Positions 42,845 to 51,927 are shown, counted from the first letter of the stretch. The stretch is DNA of 64,000 bases from Herpetosiphon geysericola (GCF_001306135.1 NZ_LGKP01000042.1:62001-126000), one strand, 5' to 3'. Notes: a model not told the origin generated them from the letters alone. Program-made: numbers and translations.

Positions 42845-43004
42845 TCTTACCATCCTCGTCAAGCATTCCCCAATGAGAGGAATATGAACATATTATATTT
42901 ATTTGACATAATTATTGAATTAATCTTCTTTTACTTTCCTTCTGGACATCAGGGGTATTATTGCCGCCCTCGTGCAGAATGAGAGCAAAGGCTACATTGT
43001 GACC

Positions 43005-43406
43005 TTAAGTGCGAGGAATACGGGTGTGGAATTGATCTCCCCGTCGCTCAACGATGCTTCCGAGTGTGAAGAAATTAGCCACGGCGATAAGAATGTCTAT
43101 CTCTTCATCAATGATTGCTTGGAGCTCCTCTGTTGAGAGAAATTTGTCCCAGCCGCCTGTGATCATTCGTTGGTGCAGCAATTCTTTAAGTGTCTGCGCC
43201 GTTGCGGTGGGATCATCAATAATGGTCATTGTGGTTGTGGTCTTTCCTGTAAGCATTCCTACCATGCAGCGGCGGCAACCGCAGCGTCCATCAACGTCCT
43301 CTCGGTCACATTCACTTGAGAAACCAACCGGCTCATACATGTTTGTCCAACAAAAGTCATTCAATCGTTGGCCTTGCGTCTCGTTTGTTGCTACCAAAAC
43401 TTTCAT
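43005..43406 (-). CDS. DUF7715-like small Cys-containing protein
   Basis: 133 residues; the second ATG at 43406 has AAGGA eight bases upstream while the first is too close to it. Begins M-K-V-L-V-A-T-N-E-T-Q-G-Q-R-x-N-D-F-C-W and has E-C-D-R-E-D-x-D-G-R-C-G-C-R-R, then K-T-T-T-T-M, a pattern I associate with a family widespread in actinobacterial and plasmid genomes. Four Cys may bind a metal. The function is unknown. A 10-bp-arm hairpin lies in its leader. Confidence 0.6.
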   Translation of the reverse strand: MKVLVATNETQGQRLNDFCWTNMYEPVGFSSECDREDVDGRCGCRRCMVGMLTGKTTTTMTIIDDPTATAQTLKELLHQRMITGGWDKFLSTEELQAIIDEEIDILIAVANFFTLGSIVERRGDQFHTRIPRT

Positions 43407-43449
43407 ACTCATGTTCCTTTATGGCTAGGAACGAGTGGCACTGCTAACC

Positions 43450-43485
43450 CACAACGGGTCATGCAGCTCTGCATCACCCGTTGTG
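43450..43485 (-). promoter_or_regulatory. Nested leader hairpin of the DUF7715-like gene
   Basis: CACAACGGGT / ACCCGTTGTG (43450-43459, 43476-43485) enclosing ATGCAG / CTGCAT. About 45 bases before the start. Confidence 0.6.
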
Positions 43486-43539
43486 ATCGATTAGTCAAGA
43501 AGATTTATTCAAGCTTGAATGATCAGCGCAGGAAGATCT

Positions 43540-44004
43540 TCAAGTCAGTGTTGCCTGAAAGAAGTATCCTTCATCAAATGCGTTTTTCGGAGGCGGATAG
43601 CAAGCCACACACAACACCAGCAATCCCAACGCGAGTGGAAGCGAACTTGATCTTGCTCCCCAGATATACACATCGGTGCTGACACTCGAACTTATTTGAA
43701 CCCAAGTACTGTTATTCTTTACATGTCCCACGACCAGTACATACTCCTTGAGTAGTGTAGTTTTCGTGCACAGATAATTAATGGATGTCTCGGTTGAGTT
43801 GAGAATGGTATCCGTATTTTTCACTCCGGCTCTGCGCAAAGCAATTGCCAAGTTCTCAAAGGTTATTGGCCAAGAGGGAATACGATTTGCCTTCCCTAGA
43901 GCAGTTAGCATATCGGCTTCCTGATCGCTGAGCCAAGCCTTAATCTGTCCAATTGTTGCTCTCTCAATTGGCTTTCGTCTTGTGGGTGGTTTTTTGAGGC
44001 TCAT
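43540..44004 (-). CDS. Hypothetical 154-residue protein
   Basis: ATG at 44004 with GGAG eight bases upstream. A basic N-terminus (S-L-K-K-P-P-T-R-R-K-P) precedes a helical domain (I-G-Q-I-K-A-W-L-S-D-Q-E-A-D-M-L), and a single hydrophobic segment occurs near the C-terminus (L-A-L-G-L-L-V-L-C-V-A-C-Y) that could be a membrane anchor. No family recognised. Its leader carries an interleaved inverted repeat. Confidence 0.55.
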   Translation of the reverse strand: MSLKKPPTRRKPIERATIGQIKAWLSDQEADMLTALGKANRIPSWPITFENLAIALRRAGVKNTDTILNSTETSINYLCTKTTLLKEYVLVVGHVKNNSTWVQISSSVSTDVYIWGARSSSLPLALGLLVLCVACYPPPKNAFDEGYFFQATLT

Positions 44005-44020
44005 CGCAATTGCTCCTTGT

Positions 44021-44065
44021 CCGCCTACTACCCTAGGCGGGAACATGACTGTTCACCTGGAGTAG
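44021..44065 (-). promoter_or_regulatory. Interleaved inverted repeat, leader of the 154-residue gene
   Basis: Minus strand: CTACTC (44064-44059), A arm CCGCCT (44040-44035), loop GGGTAG (44033-44028, one G-U with CTACTC), A' AGGCGG (44026-44021), then the GGAG ribosome site. Confidence 0.5.
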
Positions 44066-44222
44066 CAGGGGACGGCGTATAACGATATGATGAACGAGGC
44101 TGAGTAAGGCCTCCATGGAATGACCCTAATCGGGACACTCAAGCAATATATGAGAGCGGCCCGACCATCGTATGATTGGTTTTTCCAGCTGTATATATAA
44201 TTTCCTGGCGTGCGGCCATGAT

Positions 44223-44621
44223 CTAATATTCGGCTCGAATGATCTCCGCTTGCGTTGGCGCAATTTCTTGTGCCAACTCGTAGATGGATTCAAGCGTGAT
44301 CTCCCGCATCTCGCCGTCGGCATTCATAGCCACCCCATAGGCGCATAGGTAGTCATCCTCAATTCCAACTTCAAGAATAATTGCTACTTGATTGTCAGCA
44401 AGATGCGGTGCTAATTCCTGAAAGAAATCAAGCTCATGATACTTACCTGTTGTATCACGGGTATCCATAGGGACTCCATTTTCAAAGAAAACGCTGACTA
44501 GGCCTGGATTTTGATGAGGGTTCGAGTGAACCCTCATACCAAGCGATGTACACCAAGCTTCGAAGGCTGATACATCTCTGACTGCGAAGTAGTTAGCCCG
44601 CGCCTGTTTTCCATAACACAT
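44223..44621 (-). CDS. Hypothetical 132-residue acidic protein
   Basis: ATG with GAGGA eight bases upstream. Strongly acidic, alpha/beta pattern (V-A-I-I-L-E-V-G-I-E-D-D-Y-L-C-A-Y-G, E-I-T-L-E-S-I-Y-E-L-A-Q-E-I) typical of small plasmid or phage accessory proteins. It precedes, 45 bases downstream of the array order, the DpdA-like gene. No known domain. Confidence 0.6.
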   Translation of the reverse strand: MCYGKQARANYFAVRDVSAFEAWCTSLGMRVHSNPHQNPGLVSVFFENGVPMDTRDTTGKYHELDFFQELAPHLADNQVAIILEVGIEDDYLCAYGVAMNADGEMREITLESIYELAQEIAPTQAEIIRAEY

Positions 44622-44636
44622 CTGAATAATCCTCTA

Positions 44637-44680
44637 CAGTCACCGCATCGCCAAGTGACTGCGCAACGGCAATCCCGGCG
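44637..44680 (-). promoter_or_regulatory. Leader hairpin with loop complementarity, 132-residue gene
   Basis: CAGTCAC / GTGACTG arms (44661-44655 and 44643-44637 on the minus strand); the loop TGGCG can pair with CGCCG at 44680-44676, only 4-5 bp, so a weak member of the interleaved group. GAGGA follows. Confidence 0.4.
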
Positions 44681-44720
44681 AAGGGGAAATAGAAGAATAG
44701 AATAGCGGAGTCGATATGGC

Positions 44721-45521
44721 TTATATGGCCATCTTATACTGATACGAACGTACGGTAGCTGACTGTGTTTGAATTCGATCTCGGAATGCTTCTGCTTCGC
44801 GCCAGTCATTCTGGTTGCGCTTTTCACGTCGGGCTGCGTAGCTCCAAGACATACTGTCTGCACTGTGAAGGATGCACTGAATGATACTGCTGCTGAGGCT
44901 GCGTGTTTTGAGGGCATAACCATGGTATTGAAGATCTGGTCGTGCATCAAAAATAGGCACTAGAATCTGCTCAATGAGCTTCGGTTTTGCGCTGCGCCTA
45001 CAGAGACTGCCGATGCCAACCCGCATACCAAGGGTCAGTCGAGAGCCATATGCAGCGAGATGTTCTAGATACTCACAAGGCTGGTAGCCTTGTAGCACTG
45101 GAACCACAGTGATTTCTGGAGGGAGGATAGCCCGAATGGCATCAAACCGCTCAATAGTCCGGCGTTGATGCTCTATCACGCTCAGCCCTGTGAGTGTTAC
45201 AAAATGCGGATCACAAAGAAAATCCTGTGACGAGACAGCCTCCACATTGCATAAATTCGCAATATGGAGCACTGCTTCACAGAACTCTTCGACTGTTTCT
45301 GGGTAGTCTTTGTAGTCGGAAAGAATGGTGAATGCACCGCAGTCGAGGAAGATAGAACTTTTAATTGGCTTGCGCCGAATTTTAAGTAATCCATCCCGCC
45401 GACGTGCATATGTCCCATCTTGGGATCGGGTAATCAGTCGGTTGATGCTGATCATTGCATGGGTAAAATGGGTTGCGTGCGCAGGATTTGGCAACCCAAC
45501 ATAGAACTTTGGGTTGGCCAT
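44721..45521 (-). CDS. DpdA-like 7-deazaguanine DNA/tRNA transglycosylase
   Basis: 266 residues; GGAGG seven bases before the ATG. The pattern F-Y-V-G-L-P-x-P-A-x-A-x-x-F, I-F-L-D-C-G-A-F-T, A-V-S-S-Q-D-F-L-C-D-P, P-V-L-Q-G-Y-Q-P-x-x-Y-x-x-H, R-V-G-I-G-S-L-C-R-R and S-A-D-S-M-S-W-S-Y-A-A-R matches phage/bacterial DpdA proteins of the TGT superfamily, which exchange guanine in DNA for 7-deazaguanine derivatives. The other Dpd proteins are not seen. It is the first gene (5'-most) of the 38-45.5 kb minus-strand locus that also carries DndC-like and PAPS-like genes, pointing to nucleic-acid modification. Confidence 0.75.
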   Translation of the reverse strand: MANPKFYVGLPNPAHATHFTHAMISINRLITRSQDGTYARRRDGLLKIRRKPIKSSIFLDCGAFTILSDYKDYPETVEEFCEAVLHIANLCNVEAVSSQDFLCDPHFVTLTGLSVIEHQRRTIERFDAIRAILPPEITVVPVLQGYQPCEYLEHLAAYGSRLTLGMRVGIGSLCRRSAKPKLIEQILVPIFDARPDLQYHGYALKTRSLSSSIIQCILHSADSMSWSYAARREKRNQNDWREAEAFRDRIQTQSATVRSYQYKMAI

Positions 45522-45680
45522 TCCTTAGCCTCCTGCGCCCGTATGGGCGCACATAGTGACACCACAGAGGTTGCTAGGAGTAGATCCGCATGACTAAAAC
45601 AAAAAACGCCGGAAGTGCAATGCGACACACCGCTGGATTGATTATCCAGTGGTAATTAGCCTGCTTGTACTCTGGCGAAG

Positions 45681-46000
45681 GTGTGAAAACCAGCGTCGTG
45701 TGATGCTGGCAGATGGGAGTGCGATCACCTCGCAACGTTTGGCGTTGGCAGATCGAGCACCGAATCCATAAAAGCTCAACCCCGTTGGGATCGGGGGAAC
45801 ATGAAGAAACGTACCAACACGCGAGTCAGCGAGGTATTATCCCAGTCCTGCGGACGCTACGGTTGGCTCGGAGCTATGACTCCATAACCTGTACATCGCT
45901 CACAATGAGTAAGGATGTCCATAATGGATGGTTGTCAAGGAGCCATAGGCTGCTTGATGGAATAACCATAAGCAATGATGAAGGTCTTCATCACAGAATC
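45681..46000 (+). ncRNA. Possible 5' fragment of a group II intron ribozyme
   Basis: Starts GTGTG (group II introns begin GUGYG), followed by a CCAGC-stem hairpin. It contains GGAACATGAAGAAACGTACC, then CACGCGAGTCAG and TCCCAGTCCTGCGGACG, strings typical of domain I of bacterial group II introns. No reverse transcriptase frame and no domain V hairpin are found, so it would be a truncated remnant. Recognition is from memory of such introns and not from a covariance model. Confidence 0.45.
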
Positions 46001-46328
46001 AGGGCGATTAGGGCGGTCAGGGCGATCATGTTGGCCTAAAAATCGGCCTGGTGATGGGCGCTAACGGCTGCTAATGGGCGCTGGTTAGGTAATGAATTGT
46101 TAATCACAGCCAAATAGTATGTGCCAATCAAGCAACAGGTTTGATTATACACTATGATCTTAGGGAGAGGCAAGGACAAATGTCGAGACTCTTGTTATTC
46201 TGCTTCTACCCTCCGAACGAGGATATGGCCAAACCTTTACATGAATAGAAAGAATATTGAAACATATTAAGATATTTTTACGTAAAGTGATTGTCAATGA
46301 CAACCATTCACATTCAAAGGAGGTTTCC
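46001..46328. other. Gene-free stretch before the large secreted protein
   Basis: Contains three loose GGGCG-type repeats (about 46000-46035) and a small GGCC hairpin near 46035-46055; the promoter of the 46.3 kb gene should lie here. No gene recognised. Confidence 0.45.
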
Positions 46329-49300
46329 ATGAGCCCCGTTTCACGCCGTTTATTCTCCTTTGGTATCCTAATCTTTCTCATGTTAAGTGGATTCATACGC
46401 CCACAACGCGCTCTTGCGGTTGATCCCTATATTGCTATTACTATTAATTCTCCTAATCCAGGCACCAGTAAAGTTGGAACGGATACGACCATAAATCTTT
46501 CTGTCAATCTCTCAGCTCCTTCGCAAGGGACCTTATTAGTCACCATAGGACCACCAAGCTCGTCGCATCTTGGAGGATATACTAGCTATCAGTGCTTAAC
46601 ATATACAGCTATAGCATCACAACGCTATGACCTCTCCTTTCCGCTTGAATCTCCTCCGGCTCCACAAAATCAGCAGTACAGAATTTCAGCTTACTTTCGA
46701 CCTCAGAATCCCTCAACCTGTCCAACGTTCTCTTCATCAATGCCAGGATCTGTGACAACTTCTGCACTTTATGAGATGGATTGGCAACCGGGTGAAGCGC
46801 CTCCGATTATCCTGAGTGGTCCATTTATTAATGTTCATTCCACCTCAGCCGAAGTTCGATGGACTACTGATCGACCTGCAAGTACGGAGCTAATTGATAT
46901 TGATCCAGATGATAACATTGAGGTGATTAAAAGCGTTATTGGCTATGAACACAAGCTGTGGATTTCGCGCCTGTATCCTGGTGATACCTATAGCGTGCAA
47001 TTTCGATCATGTAATAGCGTTGGATGTAGCGCTACTCGTTCCACAGCATTTACAACGAAGCCGGGGTGCCTCCAAATATCTTTCTTTCATGATGGTAGGT
47101 TGCAAAATCCTGATTGGTGGAATAATGAATGGGATAGACCAATCCGCCTAGATATTGGTGGTGTATCCCCAAAACAGTATCAAATTCGCATTCGAGCGCT
47201 GGTTGATACTGCTGCAGCAGCAAGTTCGTCTGCACGGTGGGAGCCACATACAATAACTCATATTGGCGATCTCTCTTATCAAGCGTCCCTTCCTGATTTT
47301 ACGCATGGTGGCCTCCGCAGCTACGGTGATACAGTAGGGCGCTATCAGTTAACGAAGTCAGGAACCATCGCTTCTGATGGCGGCACCGATATTTATTATT
47401 CGTTGCCAGTGTTTAAGTCGATTGATGTGCGTTCCTTAAGCATTAACCTTTCTATTACAGGAGGTCGTGGTCGGTACAACGGTCATGAAAGTGGCATATG
47501 TCCAAGTAATACAGCAACTGAAAAATATGGAAATGTCCGGTTCTCATATCGTCCCACTCCCCTCAGTACTGGGCAATTTCAGGTAACAGAGGGGGATGTC
47601 CGCCTTTGGGAAAGCATTAAAGACGAAGAGGCCAAGCGGAAATGGACCGACGATGCAATGCTCAATGCGTTTGGTTTCTTGCCAGCGCCATATTGGTTTG
47701 GTGTGGCGTTGACGGTTGGCCAAATAGCACTAGGATACAATAATCTCGATGAAGCCGATGTTTCTACTATCGATAACTTTATTCCAATCGATAATGAGAA
47801 CGTAAAGTGGACGGTATATAGTATCGCCGGTGTCGGGGTTAATGGCCAAGCAACAGCACACCGCTCATATTATGTGATGTATGGTCGGAGAATTGTGACG
47901 AGTCCAGAAGGACAAACGCCTCCTATCATTGAGCCACGAGTATGGCAGGGAATCGTGCATGGCTATCCGCGTTGGCTTATTGGGTCAAGTGCCCAAGTTA
48001 AATTTACGGACTGTCAGGCTTGGAATGGTTCAGTCCTCAATCCCGAAGCCTGTATGGGTGTCGAATCTTTTTCACCAATTGAACTTCAAGCCCAGGATAC
48101 GAATGGAAATATTCTTGATAAACACACCAATACGCTCGGTGGCATGTATAGTGTCATTCCAGAGTCGGATGGAGGCATTGGGGAAGATCTTTGGGGACCT
48201 TCGTCCGATTACACGTATCGCATTCATGGAGTTGCGAGTGCTCCATTTTCCCTTTTCTTTATTCGTCCATATCAAGGTAAATGGCAGGGCATTTTGTATG
48301 ATCAAGTCCCGATTCAACAAAGTCAAACCCTCTCTCTCGTGATACCTAGTGAAGGTTATGTCCCTGCACTTCAATTACCAAACGGTCAGAATCTTTGGCC
48401 GGTTGATTTTGTTTCTCCTAAGACTAACATTATTCCTGATCCTATCATTCCGAATGGAAATAATGGCTGGTATACCCAAGATATTACTATCACCACGCAG
48501 GCTTTTGATAATTTGACTGGTATAGCACATACGCTTTGTCAGATAAATGACACGACATGGTTTACCTACACACAGCAATTTATTATCTCTGAGGAACGAG
48601 GCGATAATCAAGCATCCTGTTATTCTACTGATAATGCAGGAGCTCAAGAGGATCTGCAAAAGGCTTTCTTCAAACTTGATAAAACGCCACCAACAACAAC
48701 AGTATCCATAACTGGAACATTGGGGCAGAATGGCTGGTTTACCTCAACGGTGGAAGTAATATTTCAGTCCTATGATGCAACATCAGGCATTGACTATACC
48801 CAATATCGCATTAATGGTAGTCAGTGGATGAAGTATAACCAGAGATTATATATTGAAAGTGAAGGTGTCCATATACTCGAATTTCGCTCGGTTGATCGTG
48901 CTGGAAATATTGAGCAAGATCATTCCCAACAGGTGAAAATCGATAAAACTCCACCACAGTTAGACGCATGGTTGAATCAGTTAGATTACCTTCGTCTCGA
49001 TATGCTCACACTCAACTATACAGCCACTGACAGAGTTTCAGGTGTGTATACAGTGACAGCAAATCTGTTGGGAGATGCAATCACCAAAAATCGCCCGTAT
49101 GAACTCTTATGGCCACCTGTAGGACAACACACACTTTCTGTCGTTGCCCAGGATTTTGCGGGGTGGACGTCAAGCCAGTCTCTTCCATTTTCCTTATCAA
49201 CGAATCTCGAACGCTTACGAGCAACGATACTGCGTCTTCGAGTGCTGAAAGAAATTGATCGTGATGGTATTGTGAATGGTCTTACCACGAAGGTTGATGG

Positions 49301-49460
49301 GGCTATTACTGCGTATCAGCGAGGTAAAATTAATGTTGCCATTAACCATATAAATGCCCTCATCCATGAGGTTGAAGGGATTCGTGATCATCGCATTACT
49401 GTGCGAGGAGCTGATTTGCTGGTTGATGATAGCTCCTACATTCAAGAGCATATACGGTAA
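46329..49460 (+). CDS. Large secreted adhesin-like protein with fn3 and OmpL47-type repeats
   Basis: 1043 residues from the ATG at 46329, which has AAAGGAGG directly upstream. Signal peptide to about residue 33 (R-A-L-A-V-D). An fn3-like domain near residue 160-240 (S-A-E-V-R-W-T-T-D-R-P-A-S-T-E-L), a less defined middle, then two OmpL47-like beta modules (D-K-T-P-P-T-T-T-V with W-M-K-Y and S-V-D-R-A-G-N-I) near residues 700-870 and an F-I-V-A-R-like helical tail. No enzyme motif. Probably a cell-surface or matrix protein. The IS982 copy lies six bases after its stop codon. Confidence 0.8.
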   Translation: MSPVSRRLFSFGILIFLMLSGFIRPQRALAVDPYIAITINSPNPGTSKVGTDTTINLSVNLSAPSQGTLLVTIGPPSSSHLGGYTSYQCLTYTAIASQRYDLSFPLESPPAPQNQQYRISAYFRPQNPSTCPTFSSSMPGSVTTSALYEMDWQPGEAPPIILSGPFINVHSTSAEVRWTTDRPASTELIDIDPDDNIEVIKSVIGYEHKLWISRLYPGDTYSVQFRSCNSVGCSATRSTAFTTKPGCLQISFFHDGRLQNPDWWNNEWDRPIRLDIGGVSPKQYQIRIRALVDTAAAASSSARWEPHTITHIGDLSYQASLPDFTHGGLRSYGDTVGRYQLTKSGTIASDGGTDIYYSLPVFKSIDVRSLSINLSITGGRGRYNGHESGICPSNTATEKYGNVRFSYRPTPLSTGQFQVTEGDVRLWESIKDEEAKRKWTDDAMLNAFGFLPAPYWFGVALTVGQIALGYNNLDEADVSTIDNFIPIDNENVKWTVYSIAGVGVNGQATAHRSYYVMYGRRIVTSPEGQTPPIIEPRVWQGIVHGYPRWLIGSSAQVKFTDCQAWNGSVLNPEACMGVESFSPIELQAQDTNGNILDKHTNTLGGMYSVIPESDGGIGEDLWGPSSDYTYRIHGVASAPFSLFFIRPYQGKWQGILYDQVPIQQSQTLSLVIPSEGYVPALQLPNGQNLWPVDFVSPKTNIIPDPIIPNGNNGWYTQDITITTQAFDNLTGIAHTLCQINDTTWFTYTQQFIISEERGDNQASCYSTDNAGAQEDLQKAFFKLDKTPPTTTVSITGTLGQNGWFTSTVEVIFQSYDATSGIDYTQYRINGSQWMKYNQRLYIESEGVHILEFRSVDRAGNIEQDHSQQVKIDKTPPQLDAWLNQLDYLRLDMLTLNYTATDRVSGVYTVTANLLGDAITKNRPYELLWPPVGQHTLSVVAQDFAGWTSSQSLPFSLSTNLERLRATILRLRVLKEIDRDGIVNGLTTKVDGAITAYQRGKINVAINHINALIHEVEGIRDHRITVRGADLLVDDSSYIQEHIR

Positions 49461-49465
49461 GATCT

Positions 49466-50486
49466 ATACGCCTGATGTGAGTTATGACGAAAGAAACGCT
49501 TGACAAAGCAAGACGGAAGTCCGACGATGGATGTGCTTACCAACCATCAACAGGAGTTCCGTCCATGCCTAGTATACCATTTTCTGATGTGATGACCATG
49601 CTGTATGTGCTGGTTGATGATTGGTATCAATCAACCAACCGTTCTCCCAAGGCAGCTGCCCCAGGGCCGGCTCCCGCCCTCGCGCCAAGCGAGGTGCTCA
49701 CCATTTTGTTGGCAATGGATCTGGTACCCTTTCCCAGCGAACGCGGCTTCTTAGGATTTCTCCGGTCAACGCATGGCGATCTATTTCCAACCCTGCCGCA
49801 CCAAAGTCAATTTAATCGCCATGCCCGCCGACTGTGTGGTCTGCTCGAACCCGTACGTCGCTCATGGCTCGCGTCATGGGCCATGGTGGACGGCCCACAG
49901 GTCATCCTTGATACCAAACCGATTCCGGTCATGGGCTATACGCGTCCGAAAACCCGCAGCGATTTCGCTGGAAGCGCGAGTTATGGCTATTGTGCCAGCC
50001 GAAAATTACCGTATTTTGGGTATAAACTGGTGATGCTCACGACCCTCGATGGCATTCCGGTGGCCTATGACCTTGTACCGGCCCATACCGATGAGCGCGC
50101 CGCTGCGGACGAAATTCTGGACCAGATCACCAATGCCGACGTGTGGGCGGATAAAGGATTTCTCGGTGAACAGTGGCATCAGGAAGTCCGAGCCACCACC
50201 GATAATCGCATCTGGACGGCCAAACGCCACAACCAACGGCAGAATCCTGCGCCATTTGATTCCCTGCTCGGGTCGATCCGCGAACGGATCGAAGGGACGT
50301 TTCATGAACTGCAAAACACGGGACGGAACAGTGAGCGCTTGTTGGCCAAAACGGTGGAAGGCTTGGTAACGCGCATTGCCAGTAAGGTGACGCATCTCGT
50401 CGTGAAGGCCGTGTTGCGTGCGCGATTTGGCATTGATGTCCTCACCTTTACCGTGATCAAAGAAGTCTAACTCACATCAGGCGTAT
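49466..50486 (+). mobile_element. IS982-family insertion sequence, complete
   Basis: 1021 bp bounded by 19-bp perfect inverted repeats ATACGCCTGATGTGAGTTA (49466-49484; complement at 50468-50486). It encodes one transposase. A clear target-site duplication is not visible at the ends (flanks GATCT and CTATG), so it may be old or a recombined copy. Confidence 0.85.
49565..50470 (+). CDS. IS982-family transposase
   Basis: 301 residues; start at 49565 chosen for GGAG eight bases upstream. DDE-type catalytic core with V-I-L-D-T-K-P-I-P-V (first Asp), V-W-A-D-K-G-F-L-G (second Asp) and R-E-R-I-E-G-T-F-H-E-L (Glu), plus G-Y-K-L-V-M-L-T-T-L-D-G-I-P, as in IS982 and IS5-related enzymes. The frame is intact, so it should be active. 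GC is higher than in the flanks. Confidence 0.9.
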   Translation: MPSIPFSDVMTMLYVLVDDWYQSTNRSPKAAAPGPAPALAPSEVLTILLAMDLVPFPSERGFLGFLRSTHGDLFPTLPHQSQFNRHARRLCGLLEPVRRSWLASWAMVDGPQVILDTKPIPVMGYTRPKTRSDFAGSASYGYCASRKLPYFGYKLVMLTTLDGIPVAYDLVPAHTDERAAADEILDQITNADVWADKGFLGEQWHQEVRATTDNRIWTAKRHNQRQNPAPFDSLLGSIRERIEGTFHELQNTGRNSERLLAKTVEGLVTRIASKVTHLVVKAVLRARFGIDVLTFTVIKEV

Positions 50487-50631
50487 CTATGTATATTTAT
50501 ACCGTATATGTGAGAAAGTTTCCGGATACTATGCTCACACATATGGTATTCCATTAAAGAGGATCTATGAAAGTATCTTCGATTTCGATCTGCCTATGAT
50601 TAATAAGCTGTGAGCTAAATTCAGGACTTTA

Positions 50632-50679
50632 AATCAGAACAACTCGGGGTGGTCTTGACCACCCCGAGTTGTTCTGATT
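50632..50679 (-). terminator. 23-bp-arm terminator at the end of the 50.6-64 kb array
   Basis: Nearly perfect palindrome 50632-50654 / 50657-50679 around the stop codon of the SWIM gene at 50678, with A/T-rich flanks; it ends the minus-strand array. Confidence 0.8.
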
Positions 50680-51295
50680 AAGCAGCCATCACTGCTTCAT
50701 TGGTATCAATGATGTTTGTATGGTTATCCCACTGGGCAGCATAGGCGAGAATAGCGGAGGCTGCCGCGTGTTTACATGGAGCGCCAGCGGAAAACGCCGG
50801 TATAGCTCCCATACAGGTGCATTTGTATCCGTGTTCGAGATTACCATCCTTATCCATTAATGTAACGGTATAGGGTGTCAGCCGTGATCCCTGGACTTCA
50901 AACACTATTTCGCTGATGCGCTTGGCATGGCCAGACAGTAGAAGGATCAAGGTATCAAGTTGTTGTTTTCTGCTCAGGCTTTCCGCAACGTAGCTGAACC
51001 AAAGACCAAACTGTTCCCAATAATCACTGATAGTCGTCTGTGCCTTGTTGCGCTTATATAACAGACCAATGGCTGCCATTACCATATTGGTTGAACCTTC
51101 TGGTGACTTCAGGCGCTTGGCATCCAATGATGAAGCTGCTATAAGCGTTCCATCCAGCTGTATAAATTCATCGCCACGAATCATAAAGAGGGCTGCGGCT
51201 TTGGCGATCGCATGCGCTTCTGCCTCAGCTACGGCCACCACTAATGTGCTCGCATCAGCGAGGATCTGCCATTTCAACAGTGTATGATCAGCCAT
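50678..51295 (-). CDS. SWIM zinc-finger protein (first of two)
   Basis: 205 residues; ATG at 51295, GGAG about eleven bases upstream. The C-terminal segment C-T-C-M-G-A-I-P-A-F-S-A-G-A-P-C-K-H fits the SWIM motif C-x-C-x(n)-C-x-H. The rest is helical with no known domain. In YehQ-type systems SWIM proteins are encoded with a MoxR ATPase and a VWA protein, and both occur just upstream here. It is the last gene of the array and ends at a strong terminator. Confidence 0.75.
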   Translation of the reverse strand: MADHTLLKWQILADASTLVVAVAEAEAHAIAKAAALFMIRGDEFIQLDGTLIAASSLDAKRLKSPEGSTNMVMAAIGLLYKRNKAQTTISDYWEQFGLWFSYVAESLSRKQQLDTLILLLSGHAKRISEIVFEVQGSRLTPYTVTLMDKDGNLEHGYKCTCMGAIPAFSAGAPCKHAAASAILAYAAQWDNHTNIIDTNEAVMAA

Positions 51296-51319
51296 GGTGT
51301 ACAATTCTCCTGTTCTATT

Positions 51320-51358
51320 ATCATGAGGATGGGCGAGGCTGTTCCATGATGTGACAGC
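51320..51358 (-). promoter_or_regulatory. Interleaved inverted repeat, leader of the first SWIM gene
   Basis: Minus strand order GCTGT (51358-51354), ATCATG (51350-51345), ACAGC (51342-51338), CATGAT (51325-51320). Arms of only 5-6 bp, so a weaker member. Confidence 0.4.
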
Positions 51359-51381
51359 TTCGGTGTGCTTTTGATTGCTGC

Positions 51382-51864
51382 TCAGCGCTTATGCTCCGGC
51401 AATTGGAGTTGCGGATTTTCCGTGTGTTTGAGGATCGCGACCGTGATGTCTTCACAGACCTCAAGGCCGTCTACTAGGAATCCTTCCCGCAGTCGCATCT
51501 GGACAAAGGCTAATGCAAGGCGATTATCCAGTGTCCGCTTGATCAATGGTTTCCCATCGATATCCATTCCATCAAGCGCTGCTATTGCGAGTTCTTCATC
51601 ACTAACTACAAGCTTGAGGGTTCGCCGCAGCTGTACCCCTCCCCACGTATTGGAAGCGCCAGCACCTACGTTGGCTAATGCCTCTATTGTTAGTCGTTGG
51701 ATATCCACACTATCAGCCGCCTCAAGCCGCTTGAGTTCTGCTTTCTGTTTCGCAATGGTTGCTTCAAAAACCGTCTTTGCATCCCGAATTTCTTGTTCCA
51801 GCTCCGCGATGCGGGCACGACGTGCATGAACACCATCCAACAGGTCATTCCATGACATGGTCAT
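51382..51864 (-). CDS. Coiled-coil hypothetical protein
   Basis: 160 residues with ATG at 51864 and GGAG six bases upstream. Residues 15-55 form a coiled coil (R-I-A-E-L-E-Q-E-I-R-D-A-K, K-Q-K-A-E-L-K-R-L-E), followed by a mixed C-terminal domain. No known family. It stands between the SWIM gene and the VWA gene, with an interleaved inverted repeat in its leader, so it probably belongs to the MoxR-VWA-SWIM group. Confidence 0.65.
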   Translation of the reverse strand: MTMSWNDLLDGVHARRARIAELEQEIRDAKTVFEATIAKQKAELKRLEAADSVDIQRLTIEALANVGAGASNTWGGVQLRRTLKLVVSDEELAIAALDGMDIDGKPLIKRTLDNRLALAFVQMRLREGFLVDGLEVCEDITVAILKHTENPQLQLPEHKR

Positions 51865-51875
51865 TGTGTGCTCCA

Positions 51876-51920
51876 GTGCGGAATGCCTACCGCACGTATC
51901 GATGAAACAGGAGGCATTCC
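51876..51920 (-). promoter_or_regulatory. Interleaved inverted repeat, leader of the coiled-coil gene
   Basis: Minus strand: AATGCCT (51918-51912), 16 bases, GTGCGG (51895-51890), AGGCATT (51888-51882), CCGCAC (51881-51876), then T and the GGAG ribosome site. Confidence 0.7.
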
Positions 51921-51927
51921 GAAGATG

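Noticed and set aside
41885-42862. Interleaved leader for the second PAPS-reductase-like gene
   Set aside because: Only a short ATTCC / GGAAT hairpin with possible CCTC / GAGG competition to the ribosome site is visible; too weak to list with the others.
49466-50486. Target-site duplication of the IS982 copy
   Set aside because: Flanks GATCT and CTATG do not match over more than two bases; no duplication could be claimed.
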